Source of the DNA: Microbacterium sp. C7(2022)
GTDB lineage: Bacteria; Actinomycetota; Actinomycetes; Actinomycetales; Microbacteriaceae
Assembly (NCBI RefSeq): GCF_028823665.1
Contig: NZ_JAPEHV010000004.1
Coordinates: 1 to 64,000, forward strand
Length of the DNA stretch: 64,000 nt
Direction: 5' to 3'
The stretch's first letter is position 1. Every line of letters starts with the position of its first letter. Positions 7,878 to 16,645 of the stretch are shown piece by piece. The notes below the pieces were generated by a model. It searched no databases and had not been told where the DNA came from. It saw only the letters and a list, made by a program, of their open reading frames with translations. The position numbers were made by a program, and so were the translations under genes.

Positions 7878-8627
7878 ATGCCCGTCATCAGCGTTGAATC
7901 GCTACGCAAGACGTTCGGCGACGTCGTCGCGATCGACGACGTCACCTTCGCCGTCGACGAGGGTGAAATCTTCGGCATCCTCGGTCCCAACGGTGCCGGG
8001 AAGACGACAACGGTGGAGTGCATCGCCGGCGCATGCATCCCGGACGCCGGCCAGGTCAGCGTTCTCGGCGTCAACCCTGCTCGCCAGCGGCGTTTCGTGC
8101 AGGACCGGGTGGGCTACCAACTCCAATCGACTGCGCTGCCCCCCGCGTTGCGGGTCGGGGAAGCCCTGGAGTTGTTCGCGACCTTCTACGAATCTGCCGC
8201 TGACACCTCGGAGCTGCTCGAACTGGTCGGTTTGACGGCGCAGCGCCGTCGTCCGTTCGGCAAGCTCTCCGGAGGGCAGCAGCAGCGGCTCTCGATTGCC
8301 CTCGCACTGGTTGGAAACCCGAGGGTAGCGGTCCTCGACGAGCTGACCACGGGTCTCGACCCCCAAGGCCGACGAGACGTGTGGCGGCTGATCGAACAGA
8401 TCAGCGCGACCGGCATCACCATCATCCTCGTCACGCACTTCCTCGAAGAGGCCGAGCGGCTATGCGACCGGATCGCCATCATCGACCGCGGTCGATCTCG
8501 CTTCATCGGATCGCCCAACGAACTGATCGAGTCGACCCGCACCGTATCCCATTCAGCGCAGCGTCTCGAAGACGCCTACCTGAGTCTCCTCGACTCCGAT
8601 GCCGCCGACCACCTCACAGGAGCCTGA
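7878..8627 (+). CDS. ABC transporter ATP-binding protein (ABC-2 exporter)
   Basis: A 249-residue nucleotide-binding domain of the drug/antibiotic exporter (DrrA/CcmA-like) class. Walker A GPNGAGKT is at residues 36 to 43; the signature LSGGQQQRLSIA, Walker B (VAVLDELTTGLD, with Leu in place of the more common Pro) and the H-loop Thr-His (LVTHFLEEA) all follow in order. The permease gene starts 2 nt downstream, so the pair makes a half-type exporter that would work as a dimer at the membrane. The substrate is unknown; neighbouring drug-resistance genes make an antibiotic plausible. ATG 7878 is the first start after the promoter. Confidence 0.85.
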   Translation: MPVISVESLRKTFGDVVAIDDVTFAVDEGEIFGILGPNGAGKTTTVECIAGACIPDAGQVSVLGVNPARQRRFVQDRVGYQLQSTALPPALRVGEALELFATFYESAADTSELLELVGLTAQRRRPFGKLSGGQQQRLSIALALVGNPRVAVLDELTTGLDPQGRRDVWRLIEQISATGITIILVTHFLEEAERLCDRIAIIDRGRSRFIGSPNELIESTRTVSHSAQRLEDAYLSLLDSDAADHLTGA

Positions 8628-8628
8628 G

Positions 8629-9384
8629 ATGCGTTCCCTCACCGCGATTACCAAAGTTGAAACCCTGCTGTTCCTGCGCAATCCGACGAGCGTCTTCATG
8701 GCTCTGCTGCTTCCTTCCCTGCTGCTGCTGATGCAGGCGTACGTGATCCCCGGCACGATGGACCCCATCGGCGGCGCCGACGCTGCGTTCGCGGCGCTGC
8801 GGCCCATCGATTTCTTCGTTCCCGTGTCGGTGGCGGTGGCACTGGCGAGCGTCGCCATCACGAACTATCCCTCGTCAGTGGGTGCCTACCGTGAGTCCGG
8901 TGTGCTCCGGAGGTTGGGGGTGACGCCTGTGGGTGCTCATCGCATCCTCTTTGCACAATGGGCCGTAAGCGGAATATCCCTCGCGGCAGCGCTCGTGATC
9001 GCGCTCGCTCTGTCGCGGTTCGCGTTCGACGCCGCCACTCCCCGCAATCCCGCGGCGGCCGCGGCCGTCATCATCACAGGCACCATCGCCATGATGGCCC
9101 TCGGATCAGTGATCGCCGCCGTCGCCGCGAGCGCGCAGGTCGCCTACGGGCTCGGGCTGCTGGTGTTCATGGCTGCCATGTTCACCGCGGGCATGTGGAC
9201 TCCCGGACCGCTGATGCCCGAGTCGATACGCATCATCTCAGGATTCACGCCCATGGGTGCCATGACCCAAGCCCTCACCGACGCGTGGTACACCGGCGCA
9301 GTCTCCGGAGCGCCCTTCCTTGTCATGTTCGCCTGGGCGCTGCCGTGTGGCGCGCTCGCCCTGAAGGTCTTCAAATGGAGGTGA
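8629..9384 (+). CDS. ABC-2 type permease
   Basis: A 251-residue membrane partner of the preceding ATPase. It has six predicted transmembrane helices: one near the N-terminus (about residues 22 to 42), then about 60 to 80, 105 to 130, 140 to 165, 172 to 195 and 225 to 245. It also has the ABC-2 family sequence SGVLRRLGVTPV between helices 2 and 3. ATG 8629 follows AGGAG and lies 1 nt after the ATPase stop. It would export a small amphipathic compound. The start at 8599 seen in the same frame would overlap the ATPase gene and was not used. Confidence 0.85.
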   Translation: MRSLTAITKVETLLFLRNPTSVFMALLLPSLLLLMQAYVIPGTMDPIGGADAAFAALRPIDFFVPVSVAVALASVAITNYPSSVGAYRESGVLRRLGVTPVGAHRILFAQWAVSGISLAAALVIALALSRFAFDAATPRNPAAAAAVIITGTIAMMALGSVIAAVAASAQVAYGLGLLVFMAAMFTAGMWTPGPLMPESIRIISGFTPMGAMTQALTDAWYTGAVSGAPFLVMFAWALPCGALALKVFKWR

Positions 9385-9583
9385 CACGTCCCGGCAAACC
9401 GCCCGATAGGAACGAAACTCAGGACGAATCACGGTGGCAGTGGCGCGGACGAACACGTCAATGCAGCACAGGTCAGCTCTCCCATGGTTAGGGATGCGCA
9501 AACAGAATTCGGGGCTCAACCAAGTGTTCGGGAGCCGCTAAGGCGGAGAGAATCTCGCCGCATTTTCAGAATATAGCGGAGAC

Positions 9584-9606
9584 GGGGGCTTGCCGCAAGA
9601 CCCCCC
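9584..9606. promoter_or_regulatory. Rifamycin-associated element (RAE)-like inverted repeat
   Basis: The sequence GGGGGCTTGCCGCAAGACCCC contains the palindrome CTTGC-C-GCAAG flanked by G and C runs. On the other strand its core reads CTTGCGGCAAG, which matches the rifamycin-associated element described upstream of rifamycin-inactivating and HelR genes in actinobacteria (consensus recalled as about 19 bp, GGGG-CTTGCGGCAAG-CCC). It lies about 60 bp upstream of the efflux gene that is coupled to the HelR-like gene, exactly where an RAE is expected. A second small hairpin (about 9542-9560) lies just upstream. The match was made by eye. Confidence 0.75.
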
Positions 9607-9663
9607 TGGCGAGGGATACTCGTTGGCTGCCGCGCTAAACCACTCGACTTTATAAGGGGAAAT

Positions 9664-11160
9664 GTGTCTCCAATCCGCTCTGCCAGCCCGCTCATGGTCG
9701 CTCTGACGGTGATCGTCGGCACGGTGCTGATCGGCATCGACATGACGATCGTGAACATCGCGATCCCGCAGCTGACCCGCGACACGGGTGCGCCGCTGAC
9801 GATGATCCAGTGGGTCGTCACGGGATACACGCTCGCGCTGGCCACAGTCATGCCCGCGACCGCGTGGGCGATCGCGCGGTTCGGTGCCAAACCGGTCTTT
9901 CTCGTCTCGATCGGCCTGTTCACCGCCGGGTCGGCGCTGGTGGCCGCGTCGTGGAGCCCGGAGTCGCTCATCGCGTTCCGCGTTGTCCAGGGCATCGGTG
10001 GCGGTTTTGTGATGCCAGCATCCATGACACTTGCGCTCGCTGCGACGCCCGGTGAGCAGCGCGGCAGGATCATGGCCGTGCTCGGGCTCCCCGTCCTCAT
10101 CGGCCCCGTCCTCGGCCCCGTGGTGGGCGGGCTGCTGCTGGACAACCTGTCCTGGCGGTGGATGTTCCTCATCAACGTGCCCTTCGGGATCGCCAGCCTC
10201 CTCCTCGGACTGCGCAACCTCCCGAAGACACCGAAAGGCCCCGCCCTCCCCCTCGATGTGCGCGGGCTGCTGCTGCTCCCGCCCGCGATGGCATTGCTCG
10301 TCCTCGGGACCTCGTTCGCGGGCTCCAGCCTGCTGACCGCCCAGGTGCTGCTCCCGGTCGGCATCGGGCTCGCGCTGATCGCGTTCTTCATCCGTCACGC
10401 GCTCCGCGCGAACGCCCCGCTGCTCGACATCCGGGTGCTGACACAACCGTTCACCGGGTCCGCCGCGATCGTCCTTTTCCTGTTCACGAGCGGCTGGGGC
10501 GCGGGCATGCTCCTAGTACCGCTGTACTGGCAGGTGGTGCGCGGCGAGAGCGCAACCACCGCGGGACTGTTCGTAGCCCCAGCCGGGCTCGCGGCGGGCA
10601 TCGCCATCCAGATCTCCGGACGGCTGATCGACCGCGTCGCACCGCTGAAGGTCATCGGCACCGGCCTGACCGTCGCCACGGCAGCCACGACCGCACTGCT
10701 TCTGCTGATGGGCACTGAAACCCCCGCCTGGATGCTGGTCGCGCTGTGGACCACCGTCGCGGCGGGGGCTGGGTTCACCATCATGCCGATGTCGACAGTC
10801 GCCACCCGCGCCCTCGACGGACCCGCCATCCCCGCAATGGCGACCGTGCTCGGTGTCATCAACTACATCTCCAGCGCAATCTGCATCGCGGTCGTCTCTG
10901 TCGTGCTCACCTGGCAGCTCGCCGCCCGCCTTCCAGACCTCCAGGGCGAAGGCATCGGCGCCCTGCTCGCGCTGGACCCGGACGAGTTCGCCGTCATCGC
11001 GCCCCAGGTCGCCGCGGCCGTGCAGTCCGCCCTCTGGGTGCCGGTTGCGCTCATGGCGGCAGCGCTGATCACCGCCAGCGTGGCACTGTGGAACGCGCGG
11101 GCACCGCAGAACGCGGACACCTCCGAGACCGCGCCGTCGACGACATCGGAGAACGCATGA
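9664..11160 (+). CDS. DHA2-family MFS drug efflux transporter
   Basis: A 498-residue major-facilitator proton antiporter with about 14 transmembrane helices. Family features are visible: the motif D1-like DMTIVNIAIPQLTRDTG in helix 1, the WVVTGYTLALATVMPATAW region of helices 2 and 3, and motif C-like GLPVLIGPVLGPVVGG in helix 5. It would pump hydrophobic drugs out of the cell. The GTG at 9664 is the most upstream sensible start; an ATG about ten codons on is possible. Its stop overlaps the start of the HelR-like gene (ATGA), and an RAE-like palindrome lies upstream. The two therefore look like one rifamycin-responsive resistance operon; the substrate is inferred from that context. Confidence 0.85.
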   Translation: MSPIRSASPLMVALTVIVGTVLIGIDMTIVNIAIPQLTRDTGAPLTMIQWVVTGYTLALATVMPATAWAIARFGAKPVFLVSIGLFTAGSALVAASWSPESLIAFRVVQGIGGGFVMPASMTLALAATPGEQRGRIMAVLGLPVLIGPVLGPVVGGLLLDNLSWRWMFLINVPFGIASLLLGLRNLPKTPKGPALPLDVRGLLLLPPAMALLVLGTSFAGSSLLTAQVLLPVGIGLALIAFFIRHALRANAPLLDIRVLTQPFTGSAAIVLFLFTSGWGAGMLLVPLYWQVVRGESATTAGLFVAPAGLAAGIAIQISGRLIDRVAPLKVIGTGLTVATAATTALLLLMGTETPAWMLVALWTTVAAGAGFTIMPMSTVATRALDGPAIPAMATVLGVINYISSAICIAVVSVVLTWQLAARLPDLQGEGIGALLALDPDEFAVIAPQVAAAVQSALWVPVALMAAALITASVALWNARAPQNADTSETAPSTTSENA

Positions 11161-13376
11161 ACAGGACCGGACAGGACGTCTTCGATCTGCCCGAACGCCT
11201 CGCCGCGAAAGGCGATCCCGCACTCATCGGGGCCGACCGCGACCAGTTCGCGGCGATCGCCGCGAGCCTTGCCGACCGACGGACGCAGATGACCACGAGG
11301 CTTGACCAATTACGCCGGTCTCCGGGTGGCTCCGGGCAGGCGGCGATGGAACGCGACCTGGAGATCCATCAGCTGACTGCTCAGCTGCGGATGCTGGACC
11401 GGTTCGACATCGACCTGTGCCTAGGACGGATGAGCCCGGTCGATGGGAGCCCTCCCGTCTACATCGGGCGAACGGGGCTGACGGACGAGTCCGGGCAGCG
11501 GCTTCTGATCGATTGGCGCGCTCCCGCCGCCGAGCCGTTCTTCGCTGCCACGCTGCAGAATCCGATGGGGCTCGCCAGCCGTCGCCGCTACCGGTGGACC
11601 GGCGGACGGGTGACCGACTACTGGGACGAGGCGCTCACCGCTGCGGGGCTCGAGAACGATGCGGCACTCGACGATCAGTCGGCGTTCATCGCCACCCTCG
11701 ACACGCACCGGTCGTCACGGATGCGGGACGTGCTCGCGACGATCCAAGCGGACCAGGATGCCATCATCCGGACCGACTCCCGCGGCGCCCTGATCGTCGA
11801 CGGCGGGCCGGGCACCGGCAAGACCGTCGTCGCCCTGCATCGCGCCGCGCACCTGCTCTACTCCGAGCCGCGCCTGACGCAGGGTGGGGGCGGGATGCTG
11901 TTCGTCGGTCCCACCCCGGCGTATCTCGCCTACGTCGAGGACGTGCTGCCGAGCCTCGGCGAGGAGAGCGTGCGGATGTGCACGCTGCGCGATCTCGTCC
12001 CCGAAGGCGCCACCGCACGCGACGAGCCCGACCCGCGGGTGGCCAGGCTCAAAGAGACGCTGGATGCGGCCGCGCTGATCGAAGCGGCGGTGCGGGCCCG
12101 GGTCAGTCCGCCGCGCCGAGCGGTCCAGGTCGAGACGCCGTGGGCGGACCTGATCATCGGCAGAGCCCAGTGGGACGAGGCCTTCGACGCCGCCGACTCC
12201 GGCGCACCGGTCAACGAGGCACGCGACGAGGTCTGGGAGGAGGTGCTGGAGATCCTCGCCGATCAGCTGGACGATCCGGAGATCCCGGCACACGTGGTGC
12301 AGCGCTGGCTGCGGCAGGACGAGGAGCTCACCAGCGTCTTCGTGCGAGCCTGGCCGTTGCTGGACCCCGCCGACCTCGTCGCGAGCCTGTGGTCCTCGCC
12401 CGAGCTCCTCCAGCGATGCGCCCCGCAGCTCTCCGCCGACGACGTGGAACTGCTCCAACGTGAGGACCCCGACGCCTGGACCCTCGCCGACCTTCCCCTC
12501 CTCGATGCCGCCCGCCAGCGCATCGGCGACCCGGAGACCGTGCGGAGCCGGCATCGCCGCGAAGCGGTCGTCGCGGCCGCCCAGGACCAGATGTCGCACG
12601 TGATCGACGATCTCATCGATAGCGACGACAGCGAGATGCAGATCATGTCGATCCTGCGCGGTCAAGACGCGCAGAACGTCCTCGCAGGCGTGGACGCACC
12701 ACCGGTCGCACACCCCGACCTGCTCGCGGGTCCGTTCGCCCACATCGTGGTCGACGAGGCACAAGAGCTCACCGACGCGCAGTGGCGGATGCTGCTCAGC
12801 CGCTGCCCCTCGCGCAGCTTCACCATCGTCGGCGACCGCGCCCAGGCACGACACGGCTTCCCCGGGACCTGGCAGGAACGCCTGGAGCGGATCGGGTTCC
12901 GCGACATCCGCCAGTCATCGCTCACCATCAACTACCGCACCCCCGAAGAGATCATGGCGGTCGCCGAACCGGTCATCCGCGCCACCATCCCAGAGGCCAA
13001 CGTGCCGACCTCGGTGCGCAGCAACGGCATCCCCGTCGCCTACGCCCCGGCGACCGCGCGCGACGCGATCCTGACCGAATGGCTCGACCATCATGCCGAC
13101 GGTCTTGCCTGTGTCATCGGCGATCCCGTGTTCGCCGGCACGGCGCGAGTGCGATCGCTGACTCCCGAGGGAGCGAAGGGACTGGAGTTCGACCTGGTCA
13201 TCGTCATCGACCCGGAGAAGTTCGGCGACGGCATCACCGGCGCCGTCGACCGGTACGTCGCGATGACACGCGCCACCGAGCGACTCGTCGTCCTCACCAC
13301 CTCACCAACCGACACAGATCGACCGGACGGGGACGTTTCGCCCGGGTCCGGAGGCTTGCACTCCGAGCATCACTGA
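11157..13376 (+). CDS. helR: HelR-like RNA polymerase-associated ATPase
   Basis: A 739-residue UvrD-like superfamily 1 ATPase of the HelD/HelR group. These proteins enter the RNA polymerase channels and, in HelR, displace bound rifamycin. An N-terminal coiled-coil arm (about residues 25 to 90) precedes the ATPase. Walker A GGPGTGKT is at about 216-223, DEAQ near 532, then VGDRAQARHGF, LTINYRTPEEI, GLEFDLVIVI and the C-terminal YVAMTRATERLVVL. The long insert between Walker A and DEAQ corresponds to the clamp and bumper elements of the family. ATG 11157 overlaps the efflux gene stop; the reading frame stays open upstream but that is the antisense-like shadow of the transporter. Assignment to HelR and not plain HelD rests on length, the RAE-like site and the drug-efflux partner. 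Confidence 0.8.
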   Translation: MNRTGQDVFDLPERLAAKGDPALIGADRDQFAAIAASLADRRTQMTTRLDQLRRSPGGSGQAAMERDLEIHQLTAQLRMLDRFDIDLCLGRMSPVDGSPPVYIGRTGLTDESGQRLLIDWRAPAAEPFFAATLQNPMGLASRRRYRWTGGRVTDYWDEALTAAGLENDAALDDQSAFIATLDTHRSSRMRDVLATIQADQDAIIRTDSRGALIVDGGPGTGKTVVALHRAAHLLYSEPRLTQGGGGMLFVGPTPAYLAYVEDVLPSLGEESVRMCTLRDLVPEGATARDEPDPRVARLKETLDAAALIEAAVRARVSPPRRAVQVETPWADLIIGRAQWDEAFDAADSGAPVNEARDEVWEEVLEILADQLDDPEIPAHVVQRWLRQDEELTSVFVRAWPLLDPADLVASLWSSPELLQRCAPQLSADDVELLQREDPDAWTLADLPLLDAARQRIGDPETVRSRHRREAVVAAAQDQMSHVIDDLIDSDDSEMQIMSILRGQDAQNVLAGVDAPPVAHPDLLAGPFAHIVVDEAQELTDAQWRMLLSRCPSRSFTIVGDRAQARHGFPGTWQERLERIGFRDIRQSSLTINYRTPEEIMAVAEPVIRATIPEANVPTSVRSNGIPVAYAPATARDAILTEWLDHHADGLACVIGDPVFAGTARVRSLTPEGAKGLEFDLVIVIDPEKFGDGITGAVDRYVAMTRATERLVVLTTSPTDTDRPDGDVSPGSGGLHSEHH

Positions 13377-13404
13377 GTTATAACCCGCGAAGCAGCCACT
13401 CGGG

Positions 13405-14025
13405 CTACTCCCTTGGCATTCCGTATGCACGAACAATCGTCGTGGCCACCGCCGCCGCGATAGCTCGCGCCTCCGGAAGGCGCGAGACACCGAATAGGAG
13501 CCCGGAGTCGATCGGATCTCCGATAAGCATCCATAGGAACTGCGATGCGACTGCATGAGGCTCGGCGTCTGTGATCGTTCCGCGCCGCTGCATGGCCGCG
13601 AAGTAGTCAATCAGCGAGTCCGTCGCGGCGACAACGGTCGTGCGTCGCCACAACTCCGCGAACAAGGGATGTCGTGGCTGCTCCGCGATCATGATGCGGC
13701 GTAGGGCCAACACTTCCGGGTCGAGGGCGGTCTGGACCAAGTCGACACCGATCGCGGTCAGAGCGTCGTGCAGTTCAGAGACATCGACCGTCGGGTCGAG
13801 AGGAGGGCCGCCGGTCGAGCGTCCCGCGATCACCCAATCGAGCACGCTCGTGAAGAGCTTCTCCTTCGAGTTGAAGTGGCTGTAGATGGTCACCTTCGAC
13901 ACTTCTGCAGCAACGGCGATGTCATCAAGGTTGGCCGCCGCAAAGCCGTGGCGCAGGAAGGCCAGCTTGGCGGCCTCCAGGATGGCATCGCGTTTGCGGG
14001 CGGAGCGAGCGGTTGCGGATGGCAT
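13405..14025 (-). CDS. TetR/AcrR-family transcriptional regulator
   Basis: A 206-residue repressor. The N-terminal TetR helix-turn-helix covers about residues 9 to 55 (KRDAILEAAKLAFLRHGF, then IAVAAEVSKVTIYSHFNSKEKLF, a textbook signature). The rest is an all-helical ligand-binding and dimerisation domain with LRRIMIAEQPRHPLFAELW, as in AcrR-type proteins. ATG 14025 is used because it is followed directly by the HTH and preceded by the palindromic operator; longer in-frame starts overlap the divergent gene. It probably represses itself and the divergent hydrolase until a ligand binds. Confidence 0.85.
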   Translation of the reverse strand: MPSATARSARKRDAILEAAKLAFLRHGFAAANLDDIAVAAEVSKVTIYSHFNSKEKLFTSVLDWVIAGRSTGGPPLDPTVDVSELHDALTAIGVDLVQTALDPEVLALRRIMIAEQPRHPLFAELWRRTTVVAATDSLIDYFAAMQRRGTITDAEPHAVASQFLWMLIGDPIDSGLLFGVSRLPEARAIAAAVATTIVRAYGMPRE

Positions 14026-14064
14026 GTACTCAAGAGTACGGTGACTTAATGAACTTGTGAGTAC
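14026..14064. promoter_or_regulatory. Palindromic operator between TetR gene and hydrolase
   Basis: GTACTCAAGAGTAC (14026-14039) is a perfect palindrome with 6-bp arms and a 2-bp spacer, directly abutting the TetR start codon. A third half-site GAGTAC occurs at 14059-14064, just inside the hydrolase start. This is where a TetR dimer would be expected to sit to shut off both divergent genes. Confidence 0.65.
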
Positions 14065-14827
14065 AGATTGGAGTGTCATGCAAGGCCAACTATCCCGTGC
14101 GGGGTACACCATCCACTTCGAGTCGTCGGGTGTGGGCCCGCGCCTGATCTGGGTCGATCCCGCTCTCGGGTCCAGTTCGATGCGGCCCATGCAGGAGGCG
14201 CTCGCAGGACTGGCAGAGCGATTCGAAGTGGTGACCTACGATCGGAGGGGCCGAGGACGAAACGAGAGTGCCGACATAGTCTCGGCGACCGCCGAGGTGG
14301 ACGATCTCCTTGCGCTCGTCGAACACGTGGGAGGAACCGCTCTCATCGCCGGATTCTCGTCGGGAGCTGGACTCGTACTGCACGCGGCTGGTCAGTTGCC
14401 CGCCGCGACTGTGGTGCTAGTGGAGCCAGCGGTCGGCGGTACGCCTGACGAAAGCGGCCTCCGTGAGAGCGTACAGCGTCGGGTTGCTGATGGTGACTTG
14501 GAAGGCGCGGTCCGAGAGTTCTATGAGGCTACCGGAACGCCGGAGGAGATCATCCAGGGGCTGTCGGACTCACCAGTTTGGGGAGACGTCGTTCGCTGTG
14601 CGCCGACGCTGATCGCCGACATCGATCTTACGTTCGTGGACGATGATGTGCTCGCTGCGGTCCAGAAACCCGTGCATGTGATCGTCAGCGACGGCTCACC
14701 ACCGGAGATCACCGGAATGGGCACGGAGTTGGCCGCTCGCGTGCATGCTCCCGTTTGGCGAGAACCAGGAGGGTGGCATGGTGTGGATGCGTCCGCCCTC
14801 TGCGCACGCTTGGTGGCTCTGGACTGA
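14057..14827 (+). CDS. Alpha/beta-hydrolase fold protein
   Basis: A 256-residue single-domain alpha/beta hydrolase. The nucleophile elbow is GFSSG (GxSxG, Ser near residue 101), preceded by strand ALIAG. The acidic residue probably lies in the VIVSDGSPPE region and the catalytic His in GGWHGVD near the end. The FEVVTYDRRGRGRNES segment is the oxyanion-side loop typical of esterases and related C-C hydrolases. A GTG at 14057 gives the start, close to the operator. The divergent TetR regulator suggests induction by its substrate or product. The substrate cannot be told from sequence. Confidence 0.75.
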   Translation: MSTDWSVMQGQLSRAGYTIHFESSGVGPRLIWVDPALGSSSMRPMQEALAGLAERFEVVTYDRRGRGRNESADIVSATAEVDDLLALVEHVGGTALIAGFSSGAGLVLHAAGQLPAATVVLVEPAVGGTPDESGLRESVQRRVADGDLEGAVREFYEATGTPEEIIQGLSDSPVWGDVVRCAPTLIADIDLTFVDDDVLAAVQKPVHVIVSDGSPPEITGMGTELAARVHAPVWREPGGWHGVDASALCARLVALD

Positions 14828-16161
14828 TACCCCTGCTGTGAGGGCTAACGCCGCCTGGCGGCCGGAGAGTTCAGCCTGCGGGGGCATGGGCCCTCGCTTC
14901 CGCCCCTGCCCGTGCCTTCCGGGATGCAAGCGTCCGACAGAGCACCTGGTCAGCATCTGGCGGTGCTATAGGGCCGGCACGGGCTCGTCGAAGTTCCTCT
15001 GCACCTATCTGAACGATCGTCTGGTTCCACGCCTGAGTGTCGTCGATAGGTTGGGGTCCTAGGTGTCAAGGCCGGGCCCGGCATGGACGCGGGGTGGTCG
15101 CCGGAGCGAGGTCAGTTCCAGCCGGTAGTGGCCTGCACGCGAACCGCGAACTGCGCGAAGAGGTCGGCGCGAAGTGGGCATTCGAGACCGACCTCGACCC
15201 GCGACTCGAACGCAACTAACAAGACGGCTCGCGACCACTCCTCGCGACGGCTCCGCCGGCGCCAGGGATCGACAAGCAGGCTCACGATCTCCGGGAACAT
15301 CGCGGAGCAGATCCGGGATCGGGAGGGGCACCCGAGAACGCCCCAGTGGGGCGTTGGAGGGCGAGGCCGCTTGCGGCCGAAGTAAGGCCCCCGAGGAGCG
15401 CAGCGACGAGTGGGGTGAGCGGGCACCGGAGCGAAGCGCAGGGGCACGCGAAGGGGCGGTCGGCTGTGCCGACCCGCCGTGACGAGGAGCGCAGCGACGA
15501 CGGCACGGTGGCAGCCCCCCTTATGCCCTTTCTGTTCCCCCTCCGCATCTGGCGCGGCAGCGACAGATCGGGGATCGAGATCGTTGAGATCTCGCGGCAG
15601 AAGCGTGGATCATCCCTTCGTTGATCCATGGCCGCCGCAGGCGGATCCATCATCGTTACACGGATCAACGGCATCGCTTCAGGCGCGGAAAGACGGCGTA
15701 GTTGCGGATCATCGGTTTCATCGAAGATGCCACCGATGATCCATGGGGTGTGGAGCGCAGCGGAGCACACCGCCTCCAGGGGGATACACGCAGTGGAGCC
15801 TCCTGGTCCAGCCGTCGTCACGGCCCCGGAAGGGCCGTGCTGATTCTGATCTCAGCGGCACGGTGAGCGTCTCATCGAAGCAGCTCTGCCACCGTGATCT
15901 GGGACGGGTGTCTCGAAGTCGCACCGGTCGGCTACGACATCGTGCGTGACTCGTGCGAGCCTAGTGCGTCGACCGTGCCGCTCGGCGTCGTCTTCACGCG
16001 CGTGCGCAATTCGTGCGTCGTCGAAGACGCGATCGTGCGGGGCCTGCGCCACGCTCCTGCGTGAAACATGCGCGCGCTGGACCGTGCGGAACCCGTGCGG
16101 AACTCGTGCGGAACTCCTGCGGTAATCGAGCGCAAAACGATCGACGGGTGCGCGTGAACCG
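14828..16161. other. Gene-poor region with duplicated short sequences
   Basis: I see no well-supported gene in these 1.3 kb. There is a 17-bp direct repeat (15393-15409 and 15484-15500), a GGTCGGC-TGT-GCCGACC hairpin at 15458-15474, and several copies of GATCCATGG-like and GGAGCGCAGCG sequences between 15390 and 15770. A 62-codon minus-strand frame (15112-15300) looks mildly protein-like but lacks a ribosome binding site. From 15.94 kb onward GTGCG motifs become dense. The region resembles decayed plasmid or transfer DNA rather than ordinary spacer. Confidence 0.4.
15942..16126. repeat. GTGCG-rich array ending in four 11-bp tandem repeats
   Basis: About a dozen GTGCG or CTGCG motifs occur within 185 bp, mostly preceded by CT/TC (ACTCGTGCG, ATTCGTGCG). 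The array ends in four tandem 11-bp units, CGTGCGGAAC(C/T) three times and a diverged CCTGCGGTAAT, at 16083-16126. The 11-bp period equals about one helical turn, as in iterons that bind a replication initiator or in operator arrays. The array lies just downstream of the truncated gene on the minus strand. Confidence 0.6.
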
Positions 16162-16645
16162 TTAGAGATAGATTCCGTGCGCGGTGAAGTAGGGGTACAC
16201 GAACATCGGCTCGTCCGAGAGACGGATCGGGCGGTCGAGCTCAGGGAGATCATCGAGCTCGGCAAGGTTCGGATACTCGTTGATCACGCGGTCGAGGGCA
16301 CCCTTCTGCGCGAGCAGATGCTTGAGCAGGTGTTTCGTCTCGGCGCTCACGCGCGTGAGATCAAGCGAGCCGATCTCGTCGCTGCGCCGACCACCGTCGT
16401 TCAGGAATAGGCGGTTGAGGTAGCGGAACAGCGCGTAGTAGTCGGCGGGGCGCCAGTCGCCTTGGTCCTCGTAGTAGATGCGCTCGCGCAACTCCGCCCC
16501 CTGCCCGTCCTGTCCGCCCCGGCGGAGTGATGCCGGATGCTCTCGACGTGACCATTCTTGCGGCAGGCTGCGCGCCGGGCCTCCAGGGTCTGTGACGCTT
16601 CTCGTGACGGATTCCCGACCGGGAGCGGAATGACCATAATTCGCT
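16162..16645 (-). pseudogene. 5'-truncated gene of unknown function
   Basis: The frame is open from 16645 to the stop at 16162 (about 160 residues) but has no ATG or GTG; only a TTG at 16491 could start it. The sequence looks genuinely coding, with segments such as RERIYYEDQGDWRPADYYAL, RVSAETKHLLKHLLAQKGAL and DEPMFVYPYFTAHGIYL. I do not recognise the family. A stop codon at 16648-16650 closes the frame upstream, so this is probably the C-terminal part of a larger gene that lost its beginning. It sits between two repeat arrays, so it could be a leftover of a replication or mobilisation gene, but nothing in the sequence proves this. Confidence 0.45.

Noticed and set aside
10746..11156. Upstream in-frame extension of the HelR-like gene
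   Set aside because: It overlaps the efflux gene in another frame and has the Arg/His-rich look of a shadow; ATG 11157 has normal operon overlap and family length.
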